Part shown: positions 26,895-36,623 of the stretch, piece by piece | Position numbering within the stretch: the stretch's first letter is position 1 | Layout: each line of letters opens with the position of its first letter | DNA from: Nocardia brasiliensis | GTDB lineage: Bacteria; Actinomycetota; Actinomycetes; Mycobacteriales; Mycobacteriaceae | Direction: 5' to 3' | Length of the DNA: 64,000 bases | Assembly (NCBI RefSeq): GCF_011801125.1 | Contig: NZ_CP046171.1 | Location: forward strand, 4,402,001-4,466,000 | Translations under genes and position numbers: made by a program | The notes under the pieces: model-generated | What the model saw: only the letters and a program-made list of their open reading frames with translations | The model's database searches: none | Told to the model about the DNA's origin: nothing

Positions 26895-28075
26895 CGCTCC
26901 ATACGCCGGAGTTCGCGGCGGATCCACACAGTGCCTATCAAGTCATGCGTGACCAGCACGGATCGGTGGTACCGCTGGAACTGGCTCCGGGGGTACCCGC
27001 GACGCTGATCATCGGCTACCGGGAAGCGTTGCAAATCCTGAGCGATCCCCTGCACTTTCCCGCCGATCCCCGGGCATGGCAATCGGGTCACATCTCGGGT
27101 TGTCCGGTCCTGCCCACGATGGGGTGGCGCCCCGGCGCACCACGCAGCTCCGAGCTGGAATACGCGCGATTCCGCAGTGCCACCACGGCCTGCCTGAATC
27201 AGCTCGATCTGTACGCGTTGCGCACCGCGGTCGAACGCGTCGCCTCGCGGCTGATCAACAGCTTCTGCGAGGCCGGATCGGCCGATCTGCTCAGCCAGTA
27301 CGCCATTCCACTGACCGTCGAGGTGCTCCACGACGTACTGGGATTCGGGCCGGACAGCGGCCGCAAGGCGTTCTCGGCGCTGGTCGCCCTGCGCAACGCC
27401 GCCGACGCGGTGTCGGCGGAATCGGGCGACGAGTTGCTGACCGCGGCGATCGCGGAGACGGTGGCCGCGAAACAGGTCGATCCGGGTCCGGACGTCATCT
27501 CGTGGCTGCTGCAGCGCTGCGCGGGTGCCGATGAGAAGGATCTGATCGATCAGGTGGCCACGCTGTATGTCACCGGCACCGAACCGACCTGGAATCTGAT
27601 CGCGAACACGGTGCTGCTGCTGTCGACCGATGACCGGTTCGGCGGCGAGCTACTGGGCGGGGCACTGTCCATCCGCGACGCGATCGACGAGGTGCTCTTC
27701 ACCGACCCGCCGGTGGCGAACTCGTGCTTCAGCTATCCGCGGCAACCGCAGATCGTGGGGAACACCTGGCTGCCGGTGGATCAACCGGTGCTGGTCAGCC
27801 TGGCCGCCTGTAACGCCGATCCGGCCGCGGCCGACGGTGACCGCACGGGCAACCGTTCGCATCTGTCCTGGGGCGCTGGCGCGCATTCCTGCCCGGCCCA
27901 ATCGGTGGCGATGGTCATCGTCCAGGAGGCGCTCGACCAGTTGCTCGACGCGCTACCCGACGTCGAGCTCGCCGTGCCGGAAACTCAATTACAGTGGCGG
28001 ACAGGCGGTTTCCACCGCGCGCTGGCCGCACTTCCGGTGCGGTTCCCGGCGTCGCCGCCGCTGAATCTCGGCTGA
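26891..28075 (+). CDS. Cytochrome P450, CYP157-like, lacking the ExxR arginine
   Basis: A 394-residue P450. The heme loop is HLSWGAGAHSCPAQ with the thiolate cysteine present. The I-helix reads LYVTGTEPTWN, and the usual K-helix ExxR is IDEVLFTDPP, with phenylalanine where arginine is expected. The CYP157 family of Streptomyces is known to lack this motif, and such P450s accompany conservon signalling operons. Here no roadblock, DUF742 or small GTPase gene is adjacent. It starts at a GTG coupled to the leader frame. It faces a close relative (28167-29420) tail to tail. Function unknown; a catalytic or a redox-sensing role are both possible. Confidence 0.87.
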   Translation: MTLHTPEFAADPHSAYQVMRDQHGSVVPLELAPGVPATLIIGYREALQILSDPLHFPADPRAWQSGHISGCPVLPTMGWRPGAPRSSELEYARFRSATTACLNQLDLYALRTAVERVASRLINSFCEAGSADLLSQYAIPLTVEVLHDVLGFGPDSGRKAFSALVALRNAADAVSAESGDELLTAAIAETVAAKQVDPGPDVISWLLQRCAGADEKDLIDQVATLYVTGTEPTWNLIANTVLLLSTDDRFGGELLGGALSIRDAIDEVLFTDPPVANSCFSYPRQPQIVGNTWLPVDQPVLVSLAACNADPAAADGDRTGNRSHLSWGAGAHSCPAQSVAMVIVQEALDQLLDALPDVELAVPETQLQWRTGGFHRALAALPVRFPASPPLNLG

Positions 28076-28094
28076 GACACCCCGACGCAAGCGC

Positions 28095-28127
28095 CTCGCT
28101 GAGCCGGACTTCGACCGGCTCAGCGAG
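28095..28127. terminator. Perfect 13-bp hairpin between convergent P450 genes
   Basis: CTCGCTGAGCCGG (28095-28107) pairs with 28115-28127 around a 7-base loop. It lies 20 bases after the first P450 stop and 40 bases before the second P450 stop, so it can stop transcription from both sides. Confidence 0.75.
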
Positions 28128-28166
28128 CTTTCATCCAGCACCCCAACGGTTTCCCCGTGGCGAGCA

Positions 28167-29420
28167 TCAGCCCACCGGCAGCGGCGCGGTCGGCGGAAAC
28201 ACCACCGGCAGGGTGGTCAGGGCCCGGTGGAACGGGCCGGGGCGCCACACGAGTTCCTCCTTCGGGACCGCCAGCTTCAACTCCGGCAGTACGTCCAGGA
28301 GTTGATCGATGACCTCCTGGGCGAGCAGCAGGCCGTACGGCCTGGCGTGCGCGGGGCAGGCATGCGGTCCGGTGCTGAACGCCAGATTCCAGCCGTTGTC
28401 GAGGAATTCCCCGGTGTTCATCTCCGGGTCGGTGTTGCACGCGGCCATGCTCACGATGACCGGCTGATTCGCGGGCAGCCACACCCCTTCGATGATGATC
28501 GGCTGACGCGGATAGGTGATGCAGTAGTTCGCCATCGGCGGGTCGGTGGCCAGCCGTTCGTCGAGCGCGGTCTTGGTCGAGAGCGGGCAGCCGTTGTCCA
28601 CCGTGGTGAACCGGGGATCGGTCAGCATCAGCAACAGCGTGTTGGCGACGAGGTTCAGCGGCGGTTCGACGCCCGCCGCGAACAGCAGGACCAACTGGTG
28701 CACCATCTCCTCGTCGGTCAGTCCGGCGGGATGCTGGACCAGCCGCGTGGTGACATCGTCGGCGGGGTGCGTGCGCTTCAACGTGGTGAGGTCGAGCAAC
28801 GCGCCGCCCATGATCGCGTTCACCGTGTCGGTGTCCACGCCGTCGAACATCGCCGCGCTGGCCTTCGCGACGCGCTCACCGATTTCGGGCGGGCAGCCCA
28901 GAACCTGGCAGAAGACCGAAAAGACCAGCGGGAGAACATACTGGCTCAGCACGTCGGCGTTCCCGTCACGACAGAACGTGTTGATGATCGGCGCCGCGGA
29001 TCGCTCGACTATGGATCGCAGGAAGTTCAGATCCATTCCGGCCAACGCGTCGTTCAGCGCGGCACGGTAACGCGCGTGCTCGGCGCCGCTGGTCCGGATC
29101 GCGTTGGGACGGTACTCGATCATCGGCATGATCGGGATATCGGCGGGCACGGTCTTCTGCCAGATGCTCGGATCGGCGGGAAAATGCTCGGAGTCGTTGA
29201 GGATTCGGACGGCGGTGCGATATTTGATGACCAGGGTCGCTGGCACCCCGGGCCACATCTCGACCGGGACCAAGGGTCCGTAGTCCTTACGCATCCGACG
29301 GTAGAACTTGTGCGGATCGGCGGCAAACTCTTCGCTGCAAATCGCGATTCGAGGACCTGCGAACTCGATCGACGGGGTCGAGGCGGTGGTGGAGCCCTGA
29401 TGCGTGTGCTGCGGATGCAC
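28167..29420 (-). CDS. Cytochrome P450, CYP157-like, lacking the ExxR arginine
   Basis: 417 residues from the GTG at 29420, chosen because AAGGAGA (29426-29432) precedes it; the frame is open another 228 bases upstream without such a site. The heme loop is AFSTGPHACPAH. The K-helix position reads ALDERLATDPP, so the ExxR arginine is alanine. The following ANYCITYPRQPI and WLPANQPVIVSMAACNTDP match the partner P450 closely, showing the two are paralogues. As for the partner, the missing ExxR is a known trait of CYP157-type proteins. No ferredoxin or reductase gene is near. Function unknown. Confidence 0.87.
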   Translation of the reverse strand: MHPQHTHQGSTTASTPSIEFAGPRIAICSEEFAADPHKFYRRMRKDYGPLVPVEMWPGVPATLVIKYRTAVRILNDSEHFPADPSIWQKTVPADIPIMPMIEYRPNAIRTSGAEHARYRAALNDALAGMDLNFLRSIVERSAAPIINTFCRDGNADVLSQYVLPLVFSVFCQVLGCPPEIGERVAKASAAMFDGVDTDTVNAIMGGALLDLTTLKRTHPADDVTTRLVQHPAGLTDEEMVHQLVLLFAAGVEPPLNLVANTLLLMLTDPRFTTVDNGCPLSTKTALDERLATDPPMANYCITYPRQPIIIEGVWLPANQPVIVSMAACNTDPEMNTGEFLDNGWNLAFSTGPHACPAHARPYGLLLAQEVIDQLLDVLPELKLAVPKEELVWRPGPFHRALTTLPVVFPPTAPLPVG

Positions 29421-29553
29421 TGACGTCTCCTTGGTGTCGGTTTCGCCAGCATCGTACCCGCGACGCGCCAGGAAAATCACCGCTATCTTGTTCCCTGTCA
29501 ACAAGATTGCGGGCATCGCGGCGGATCCGGACATACCTCGCCGGATAGACGCA

Positions 29554-29582
29554 GCTACGGCGCCCCTGCCGGGCGCCGTAGC
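29554..29582. terminator. Perfect 12-bp hairpin terminator
   Basis: GCTACGGCGCCC (29554-29565) pairs with 29571-29582 around CTGCC. It lies 30 bases downstream of the stop of the minus-strand acyl-CoA dehydrogenase gene and upstream of the P450 start, so it isolates the two. Confidence 0.72.
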
Positions 29583-29611
29583 CGTTTCCGATGTTGCTGA
29601 TGGACGCTTGA

Positions 29612-31381
29612 TCAGTGCCGTCGGGTGCTCGCGCAGCGCGAGTCCCACGCGGCGGGCAGATCCTGGGACAACACCGGAGCGCCGAGCGTCTCGTCGTCGA
29701 GCTCGAACGCGTCCAGCACCGCGGGTAGCCGCTCGGCCAGTTCATCGATGGCCCGAGCGAGCCGCCGCTTCGTGGCGTCGATCGCGGTGATGTCGATCAG
29801 TCCGTGCACCAGATACCAGGTGGCATGTTCCATCACGTGATGCAGCGCGAAAACATCACGGATGGCGGCTATTTCGGGAAGATCGGCCTGCTCGTCGAGC
29901 AACCGCAGCGCCGCCTCGGTGCAGTACGCCTCGGCGAGATCGAGCGCCTCGGGGATGACCGCCAGCCGATCCGCGAGCGCCGGTGTCGCCAGATGCCGTT
30001 GCGCCTCCTGCGCGATCGTGAGCGTCCGCGCGCCGACCAACCGCATGAGGTCGTCGGAATCGGCGGTATCGTGCGCACGAACCTTCGGCGGCAACGTACC
30101 GGCTAGTTGCTTGGCAAGCACCCGTCCGGCGACCGAACCCAGGACGTGGCAGTCACCTTCGCCGGTGATGGCGGCATGGCAGACACCGAGGTAGTCGGCG
30201 ACCCGGTTGGCGCTGAACATGCCCTGCGCGCCCATCTTGATCCGGCAGTGCGTGACCGTTTCCAGCGCGTGCAACTGGATGAAGTGCTTGGCCAGCATCA
30301 CCGACACCACTGTGTCCCGATCGGTGAGATCGCTTCCGGCAAGGGCGGTTTTGATCGAGTTGCCGTACACGGTTCGAGCCACGGTGCCCGCCAGATCGGT
30401 GAGCAAGGTGTCGCGCACGTGCGGGATGTCGACCATCAGCGGGGTGTCGACCGCGGTCAAGGGGACTACCCGCTTTCCCGCGTACCGCAGCGCGATGTAC
30501 AGCGCCGCGCGTGCCGAGGCATTCAAGCACGACGAGAGCGCCAGCCGCCCGACCGTCAACTGACTGATCGCCGAGGCGAACGCCCGCCGCCTGCTGGTCG
30601 CGTCGCGCCACGTCAGCACACCCCGGTCATCGATCGTCGCCAGGTCATTGCTCAACCAGGCGCTGCGCTCGACCCGCAGATTGTCGAAACTGATCACCGA
30701 GTTGTCCATGATGACCAGCGGCTGATGGTCGAGCTGGGTGATCCGCACGCCGGCACACGGTTCACCGTTGGCGTCGCGCAGCCGCGCGGTGAACAGGTGC
30801 ACGCCCTGATCGACGCCCGCCGCGTCGATGAACCGCGCGCCGATGACACAAACCCGGGCGACCGGTATGCCCACGCTGGGCATGAACTTTCGCGCCCGCG
30901 GGTGCGGGGTGTTGAGCACGAACCCGTCACCATCCCACGTCGCGGTGGTCTGCATGAAACCGATGTTCGAACCGCACCCGTACTCGGTCAGCAGCATCAC
31001 GCCGATGCTGGACGCGTCATCCAGATCGTGCAGATACGGTGCGGCGGAATCGGAATCGGTCAGGGTGGCCAGGCTGCCGGAGGCCAGATTGTAGTGACCG
31101 GAGATCAGCGGGATCAGGTCCGTCGCCAGCACCGCGGACCAGTCGAACACCGCGAAAAGCTCGGGCAGGTCCGTGGCGACAGCACGGGTGCTGCCGATCC
31201 GCTTGACCAGATCCCGCAGCTGATCGTATGCGTTCTGGCGCCGCTGTTCCTGACTCTGCCGCTCCGTGACGGCGAAGTCCGGGTTGCGCAGCACCCGCTG
31301 CAGTCGTAAATGGAACTCTCGGTCGCCGTGCCGAAGCAGCCCAGCTAGCGAGGTATTCTCCCGGAGCATTTGTGTGACCAC
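29612..31381 (-). CDS. Acyl-CoA dehydrogenase/oxidase family protein
   Basis: A 589-residue flavoprotein of the long acyl-CoA oxidase-like group. LLTEYGCGSNIGFMQTTATWD is the FAD-contacting segment (normally LTE.gaGSD), followed by the beta domain with KFMPSVGIPVARVCVIGARF. C-terminal helices include SCLNASARAALYIALRYAGKR and CRIKMGAQGMFSANRVADY. The loop CHAAITGEGDCHVL corresponds to the active-site region of the oxidases. It would introduce a double bond in an acyl-CoA; whether electrons go to O2 or ETF is not clear. No other beta-oxidation gene is adjacent. It has its own terminator. Confidence 0.82.
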   Translation of the reverse strand: MVTQMLRENTSLAGLLRHGDREFHLRLQRVLRNPDFAVTERQSQEQRRQNAYDQLRDLVKRIGSTRAVATDLPELFAVFDWSAVLATDLIPLISGHYNLASGSLATLTDSDSAAPYLHDLDDASSIGVMLLTEYGCGSNIGFMQTTATWDGDGFVLNTPHPRARKFMPSVGIPVARVCVIGARFIDAAGVDQGVHLFTARLRDANGEPCAGVRITQLDHQPLVIMDNSVISFDNLRVERSAWLSNDLATIDDRGVLTWRDATSRRRAFASAISQLTVGRLALSSCLNASARAALYIALRYAGKRVVPLTAVDTPLMVDIPHVRDTLLTDLAGTVARTVYGNSIKTALAGSDLTDRDTVVSVMLAKHFIQLHALETVTHCRIKMGAQGMFSANRVADYLGVCHAAITGEGDCHVLGSVAGRVLAKQLAGTLPPKVRAHDTADSDDLMRLVGARTLTIAQEAQRHLATPALADRLAVIPEALDLAEAYCTEAALRLLDEQADLPEIAAIRDVFALHHVMEHATWYLVHGLIDITAIDATKRRLARAIDELAERLPAVLDAFELDDETLGAPVLSQDLPAAWDSRCASTRRH

Positions 31382-32197
31382 TACCGCCTCCTACTTCGTT
31401 CGATCCCAGCGGTTGCTCGTCCACCGTCGGGCATACCCGGGCCATCGCCGCCGAGCTACACCGCTCCGGTACGGTCGCTACCGCGCAGCTACGCGAAACC
31501 ACCGAGGACCGGGTCAGCCGCAACGATCACCTGTCAAAGTTCAATGCGCCACATACCTTCTCGTAAGGTTTTGTTCACTTGACCACCGAATTCACTTGCA
31601 GCAACGCGAACTCGACGTACCGATCCGACTCCCGTCGACAGATGCGGGGCCACCGGAAATGGTCGCGACCGGATCGGGATTGACATGACTACAAGTGTAG
31701 AGTGCTGGTGCGTGAGTTATCAATGGGGAGAACGCATTTCGGCGTTTCAGTGAAAACCCGGTCGCAGGGTCGGCGAAATAGCCCCACTCAGTTGTACCGG
31801 GCGGTCACACCTGAAAACATTGAGATGCCATAGGTTGTGATCATCACCGGCGCAGAACTCGGTGCGGAAGAACGTATTCAGCCGAGCGTGCTCGCCTCGG
31901 CTCCGGATGCAGCCCACCTGCGGCTGGCAGAATTTGGTCGGTGTCGTACAGGCATCACCCACCTCTCACAACAGATCCAGGGTACGGTCGCTCGCCCGAG
32001 AAATGGTGTTGTTCAGCCGGAGTTTTCCCACACCGTCGCAAGAACCGACTCACGTCCGGCCTGTCACCACCGATCGTGATCGATCGTCACGCACGATCAC
32101 AGTGGTCCCCACGCGCCTATTACGCCCCCCGACATCCATGCGTTGCAGTGTAATCCGCGGGGCGCGGAATCGCGCGGCACGAGCGGCCGCGGGCGGA
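31382..32197. other. Gene-free interval with a TACA-AG-TGTA palindrome
   Basis: About 815 bases with no supported gene; frames on both strands are short or antisense-like in composition. CTACA-AG-TGTAG at 31689-31700 lies just after TTGACA (31680-31685). The core TACAnnTGTA is the kind of dyad bound by BlaI/MecI-family repressors, but no such regulator or beta-lactamase gene is here. The interval may be remnant DNA. Confidence 0.35.
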
Positions 32198-32578
32198 TCA
32201 GCCGCGGCCGTGGCGCCGTTCGTAGGCCTCGCGCTCGGCCGCGCTTCGTTCGCGGTCTCGCGCGTCGGCCAGCGCGGGGTCGAGGCCGTGCTTGGCCAGC
32301 CGGGCCCGGCGGAAGACATACATCAGCGCCGCGGTGAAGTAGATCAGCGGCAGATACAGCAGGGCCATCATGGCCAGACTCATCCACAGCGGGCCGGGGA
32401 TGAGCAGGAACAGACACAGCGGCGCGATGATCGGCACCAGTATCCGCAGCAGGTAGCGGCGGGTGGCGCCGGGGCCGGTGAGATCGTTGATCACCCACTC
32501 CGACATCGACTCCGGCAGCACCCCGCCGCAGATGTAGCGCAGCCGCTGCAGCGGGTTCGGTGTCGTGGCGGTGCTCAT
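32198..32578 (-). CDS. DUF5313 membrane protein
   Basis: A 126-residue protein with two hydrophobic helices (ILVPIIAPLCLFLLIPG and LAMMALLYLPLIYFTAALMYVF) and a charged C-terminal tail. The start PLQRLRYICGGVLPESMSEWV matches DUF5313 proteins of mycobacteria and nocardiae, whose function is unknown. Its ATG overlaps the SulP stop by 4 bases, making it the third gene of a pckG-SulP-DUF5313 unit. It may assist the transporter, by position only. Confidence 0.82.
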   Translation of the reverse strand: MSTATTPNPLQRLRYICGGVLPESMSEWVINDLTGPGATRRYLLRILVPIIAPLCLFLLIPGPLWMSLAMMALLYLPLIYFTAALMYVFRRARLAKHGLDPALADARDRERSAAEREAYERRHGRG

Positions 32579-34224
32579 CGGCCCTTCTCTCCTGCCAGGT
32601 CGGGCATGTACGTGCGTGCGTAGGCGATCGCGTCGGGGGTGTGTTCGAAGATCTGCTCGTCACCTCCGGCAGGCAATGCGCCGATCGCCGCGAGCCTGCG
32701 ACGGTGGTCCGCACGCAGGCCGGACATGAGTACGGTGATGTGGCGGTGTTCGAGTTTACCGATCGCGTCCCGGAGCACGAGCGCGCCGGTGGTGTCGAGC
32801 GCGGTGATGTGCGACATCCGCAGGATGACCACCCGGACGTCGGCGACCTCGGTGAGCTCGAGCAGGAACCGGTGTGCGGCGCCGAAGAACAGCGCGCCGT
32901 CGAGCCGGTACGCGACGATGTGCTCGTGCAGCAGCTCGTGCTCTTCGGCTAGGTGATCGGTATCGTCGAGCGGGATCTGTTGCAGCCGTGCCTCTTTCGC
33001 CACGGCACGGACCGCGAGCAGCACCGCGACGCCGACGCCGACGGCGACCGCGGCCACCAGGTCCAGCGCGACGGTCACCGCGAAGGTGACGACCATGATC
33101 AGCGCGTCACCGCGCGAGGCGCGCGCGAGCGCGGCCAGCGAGGCGGCCTCGACCATTCGCACGGTGGTGGCCAGCAGCACCCCGGCGAGTGCGGCCACGG
33201 GAATGTCGGCGACCAGCGGCGCGGCCAAGTAGATGATCGCGGCGAGCACCAGCGCGTGGGTGAGCGCGGCCAGCCGGGTGCGCGCGCCCGAGCGCACGTT
33301 CACCGCGGTGCGCGCGATCGCACCGGTCGCGGGGACGCCGCCGAATAACGGCGCGGCGATATTGGCCAGGCCCTGACCGAACAGCTCCCGATCCGGGTCG
33401 TGCCGGGTGCCGACGGCCATGGCGTCGGCCGCGCTCGCCGAAAGCAGCGATTCCAGAGCCGCGAGCGCGGCCACCGCGAGCGCAGGCGCAAGCAGCGTGC
33501 CGAGCTGGTCGAGGTGCACGAATTCCAATGTGGGGCTTTGTAATCCGGATGGAATGGCACCGATACTGGCAAGCTCCATACCGAACAGGCGAGCCACGAC
33601 CGTCGCGGCGGCGACCGCGAACAGCGCGGCGGGCAGCTTCGGCAGATACCGCCCGCTGGCGAGCACGACCGCGGCCACCGCCAGGGCCGTGCCGAGCGCC
33701 GGGAGATGCGGGTGCCCCGCGAACTGGCGCACCGAGTCGAACGCGGACTGCCAGACCTTCTCCCCGCTCGGGTGCGCGACGCCGAGCGCGGCCGGGAACT
33801 GTTGCAGCGCAATCACGACCGCGATCCCCGCGGTGAACCCCTCGATCACCGGGGCGGGCATGTAGCGCACCGCGCGCCCGACCCCGGCAACGGCGAGCAC
33901 CACCAGCACGATGCCGGCCAGCAGTCCGACGGCCAGCACGCCGCCCGCCCCGAACTCGTGCACTATGGGCACGAGCACCACGGTCATCGCGCCGGTCGGA
34001 CCGGACACCTGGAAGCGGGAACCGCCGAACACCGCGGCCACCGCACCGGCGACGACCGCGGTCGCCAGGCCCGCCTCGGCGCCGAGCCCGGAGGAGATCC
34101 CGAAACCCAGCGCCAGCGGCAACGCCACCAGGGCGACGATCAGACCCGAGAGCAGATCCGCACCGGGCGCGCGGACCGCGGGCTTCCAGTCCGACCAGGC
34201 CGGTAACAGCGCCCGCACACTCAC
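32575..34224 (-). CDS. SulP-family anion transporter with STAS domain
   Basis: 549 residues from the GTG at 34224, which overlaps the pckG stop (GTGA); the longer open frame is antisense to pckG. About a dozen hydrophobic segments start at [33 protein letters not shown] is the conserved SulP signature region; the cytosolic STAS domain occupies the last 120 residues ([30 protein letters not shown]). SulP proteins carry sulfate, bicarbonate or C4-dicarboxylates. No sulfate assimilation gene is near, and coupling to pckG suggests bicarbonate or a dicarboxylate; this is inference. Confidence 0.9.
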   Translation of the reverse strand: MSVRALLPAWSDWKPAVRAPGADLLSGLIVALVALPLALGFGISSGLGAEAGLATAVVAGAVAAVFGGSRFQVSGPTGAMTVVLVPIVHEFGAGGVLAVGLLAGIVLVVLAVAGVGRAVRYMPAPVIEGFTAGIAVVIALQQFPAALGVAHPSGEKVWQSAFDSVRQFAGHPHLPALGTALAVAAVVLASGRYLPKLPAALFAVAAATVVARLFGMELASIGAIPSGLQSPTLEFVHLDQLGTLLAPALAVAALAALESLLSASAADAMAVGTRHDPDRELFGQGLANIAAPLFGGVPATGAIARTAVNVRSGARTRLAALTHALVLAAIIYLAAPLVADIPVAALAGVLLATTVRMVEAASLAALARASRGDALIMVVTFAVTVALDLVAAVAVGVGVAVLLAVRAVAKEARLQQIPLDDTDHLAEEHELLHEHIVAYRLDGALFFGAAHRFLLELTEVADVRVVILRMSHITALDTTGALVLRDAIGKLEHRHITVLMSGLRADHRRRLAAIGALPAGGDEQIFEHTPDAIAYARTYMPDLAGEKGR

Positions 34225-36077
34225 CTTGACGTCGTGGCGTCGGCGTCGCGCCGCGCTTCGGCCAGTCGCACCTTCAGCGCGGCAAGCTGCTGACGCAGCG
34301 GCTCGGGCAGCCGGTTGCCGCCGATGGTGGCGTACCACTCGTCGATGCCGGCGGTTTCGGTGATCCATTCGTCGATGTCGACGGCGAGGGCGGCGGGCAC
34401 CAGGGCGCGGTACCGCTCGGCCAGCCCGGACAGGTCCAGCGCGTCGGCGGTCGGTACGTATCCGATCGGCGTCGCCACGGCGTCCGCGGTTCCGTCGAGC
34501 CGGTCGAGCGCCCACTTCAGCACGCGCACATTGTCACCGAAGCCGGGCCACAGGAACCTGCCGTCCGCGCCGCGGCGGAACCAGTTGACCTGGAAGATCT
34601 TCGGCAGTCGCGCGCCGTCGCGTTCGGCCATCGACAGCCAGTGCGCGAAGTAGTCCCCGACGTGGTAGCCCAGGAACGGCAGCATCGCCATCGGATCGCG
34701 GCGCACCACACCGACCTTGCCCGCCGCGGCGGCGGTGGTCTCCGAGGACAGCACCGAGGCGGTGAACACCCCGTGCGCCCAGTCGAAGGACTCGGCGACC
34801 AGCGGGATGGTGCTCGCGCGCCGGCCGCCGAAGAAGATCGCCGAGATCGGCACGCCGGTCGGGTCGTCCCATTCGGGTGCGACCGAAGGGCACTGCGCGA
34901 TGGGCGTGCAGTAGCGTGAGTTCGGGTGCGCGGCAGGCGTTCCCGACTCGGGCGTCCAGTCCTTGCCGTGCCAGTCGATCAGATGGGCCGGGGCCTTGTC
35001 GGTGAGCCCCTCCCACCACACGTCACCGTCGTCGGTGCGGGCGGTGTTGGTGAAGATCGAGTTGCCGACCTCGATGGTGGCGATCGCGTTCGGGTTGGTC
35101 TCGGCGCCGGTTCCCGGTGCGACACCGAAGAATCCGGCCTCCGGATTCACCGCGTAGAGCCGCCCGTCCGCGCCGAACCGCATCCAGGCGATGTCGTCGC
35201 CGACCGTTTCGGCCTGCCAGCCGGGCAGCGCGGGTTCGAGCATGGCCAGGTTGGTCTTGCCGCACGAGGACGGGAACGCCGCGGCGATGTAGTGCCGCTT
35301 GCCCTGCGGGGAAGTCAGTTTCAGGATGAGCATGTGCTCGGCCAGCCAGCCCTCGTCGCGTCCGAGCACCGAGGCAATGCGCAGCGCGAAGCACTTCTTG
35401 CCGAGCAGGGCGTTGCCGCCGTAGCCCGAGCCGTAGCTCCAAATGGTGCGGTCCTGCGGGAAGTGGGCGATGTATTTGGTGTGATCGCACGGCCACGGCA
35501 CATCCTGCTGACCCGGGCTCAGCGGCGCGCCGACCGAGTGCAGGCACCGCACGAAATCCTTTCCGGCGCTGAGCGCTTCCCACACCGGAGTACCGGATCG
35601 GGTCATGATCTGCATGGACACCGCCACGTACTCCGAATCGGTGATCTGCACACCGTATTTCGGGTCGGCCGCGTCCAACGGCCCCATGCAGAACGCGATC
35701 ACGTACATGGTCCGCCCCGCCATGGCGCCGCGGTAGTGCTCGGTCATGACGGTGCGCATGTCGACGGGGTCGACCCAGTTGTTGGTGGGTCCGGCATCGG
35801 CTTGCTCGTCCGAGCAGATGAAGGTGCGGTCCTCCACCCGTGCCACGTCGTCCGGATCCGATACGCACCAGAACGAGTTCGGCTTCGCCGCCAGCGGGAC
35901 GAAGGTGCCCTTGGCCACGAGCACCTCGGTGAGCCGGTCCCACTCCGCGCGGGAACCGTCGCAGAACACGATCCGCTCCGGGGCGGTCAGCTCGGCGACC
36001 TCGGCCACCCAGGCCAGGACGGCTTCGTGGTCGGTGGGCGCCTGCACGGTCGCGGCGGCGGTGGGGCGGTCGGTCAC
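34221..36077 (-). CDS. pckG: GTP-dependent phosphoenolpyruvate carboxykinase
   Basis: A 618-residue GTP-type PEPCK, interconverting oxaloacetate plus GTP with phosphoenolpyruvate, CO2 and GDP. The kinase P-loop is [14 protein letters not shown] with the reactive cysteine of the GTP class. The start is a GTG behind AAGGAG (36085-36090). The gap to the ArsR gene holds AGTTT-AG-AAACT (36111-36122), a small palindrome that may be an operator. Overlap with the SulP gene means the transporter is made from the same message. Intact and typical. Confidence 0.96.
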   Translation of the reverse strand: MTDRPTAAATVQAPTDHEAVLAWVAEVAELTAPERIVFCDGSRAEWDRLTEVLVAKGTFVPLAAKPNSFWCVSDPDDVARVEDRTFICSDEQADAGPTNNWVDPVDMRTVMTEHYRGAMAGRTMYVIAFCMGPLDAADPKYGVQITDSEYVAVSMQIMTRSGTPVWEALSAGKDFVRCLHSVGAPLSPGQQDVPWPCDHTKYIAHFPQDRTIWSYGSGYGGNALLGKKCFALRIASVLGRDEGWLAEHMLILKLTSPQGKRHYIAAAFPSSCGKTNLAMLEPALPGWQAETVGDDIAWMRFGADGRLYAVNPEAGFFGVAPGTGAETNPNAIATIEVGNSIFTNTARTDDGDVWWEGLTDKAPAHLIDWHGKDWTPESGTPAAHPNSRYCTPIAQCPSVAPEWDDPTGVPISAIFFGGRRASTIPLVAESFDWAHGVFTASVLSSETTAAAAGKVGVVRRDPMAMLPFLGYHVGDYFAHWLSMAERDGARLPKIFQVNWFRRGADGRFLWPGFGDNVRVLKWALDRLDGTADAVATPIGYVPTADALDLSGLAERYRALVPAALAVDIDEWITETAGIDEWYATIGGNRLPEPLRQQLAALKVRLAEARRDADATTSR

Positions 36078-36172
36078 GGCGATTCTCCTTCTAGACTTCG
36101 CTAGGTATGTAGTTTAGAAACTCTGCAATCAAAGCGTGCCGGCGGGGCCTCGACGATTACTTCCGACAGGGC

Positions 36173-36502
36173 CTAGGCGGGCTCTTCGAGTGCTTCGACC
36201 TGGCCGGCGACCACGCCGGTGAGAATAGCGCGCGCGGTCGCCAACAGCGCCGCGACCTGGGGAGACGTCAGTTCGTAGGTCACCGACAAGCCCTCGCGGC
36301 GAGCGACGACGAGACCGGCCCTGCGCAGAATGGCCAGCTGCTGGGACAGGTTCGCGGCTTCCACGCCGATCTCGGTGAGCATCTCGGAGACCGCGTGTTC
36401 CCGGACGCTGAGCAGTTCCAGGACGCGAATGCGCACGGGATGACCGAGGGTCTTGAAGAACTCCGCCTTCATTTGGTAGAGCGGTCGCTGCAGTCCCGGC
36501 AT
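36173..36502 (-). CDS. ArsR/SmtB-family repressor
   Basis: 109 residues from the ATG at 36502, with AAGGAG upstream; the open frame continues 156 bases further but has no start signal. The winged helix contains FFKTLGHPVRIRVLELL, VEAANLSQQLAILRRAGLV and the wing RREGLSVTYELTS. The usual metal-binding ELCVC motif in helix 3 is absent, so it is probably not a metal sensor. It is divergent from the hydrolase gene with a matching palindrome between, pointing to autoregulation and control of the hydrolase. pckG lies 96 bases downstream and could be co-transcribed. Confidence 0.88.
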   Translation of the reverse strand: MPGLQRPLYQMKAEFFKTLGHPVRIRVLELLSVREHAVSEMLTEIGVEAANLSQQLAILRRAGLVVARREGLSVTYELTSPQVAALLATARAILTGVVAGQVEALEEPA

Positions 36503-36551
36503 CTCCGAGCCGCTCCTTCCGTGCGTGCTTACCGCGAGGCTACTTGATGTC

Positions 36552-36567
36552 TTGCCAATGTTCGCAA
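36552..36567. promoter_or_regulatory. Candidate ArsR operator TTGCnAAnnTTnGCAA
   Basis: TTGCCAATGTTCGCAA is symmetric at 12 of 16 positions and lies in the 121-base gap between the divergent ArsR and hydrolase genes. TACAGT at 36573-36578 could be the hydrolase -10 box with TTGCCA as -35 (15-base spacer). Binding would block both genes. Confidence 0.55.
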
Positions 36568-36623
36568 TCAGATACAGTACTCCCGCTTCGGCACCGAGGA
36601 CACCACCGTTGGAAAGAAGGACC

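Noticed and set aside
23084..29420. Conservon (cvn) signalling operon around the sensor kinase and CYP157-like P450s
   Set aside because: No roadblock, DUF742 or small GTPase genes lie between; lsr2 and an esterase separate the kinase from the P450s.
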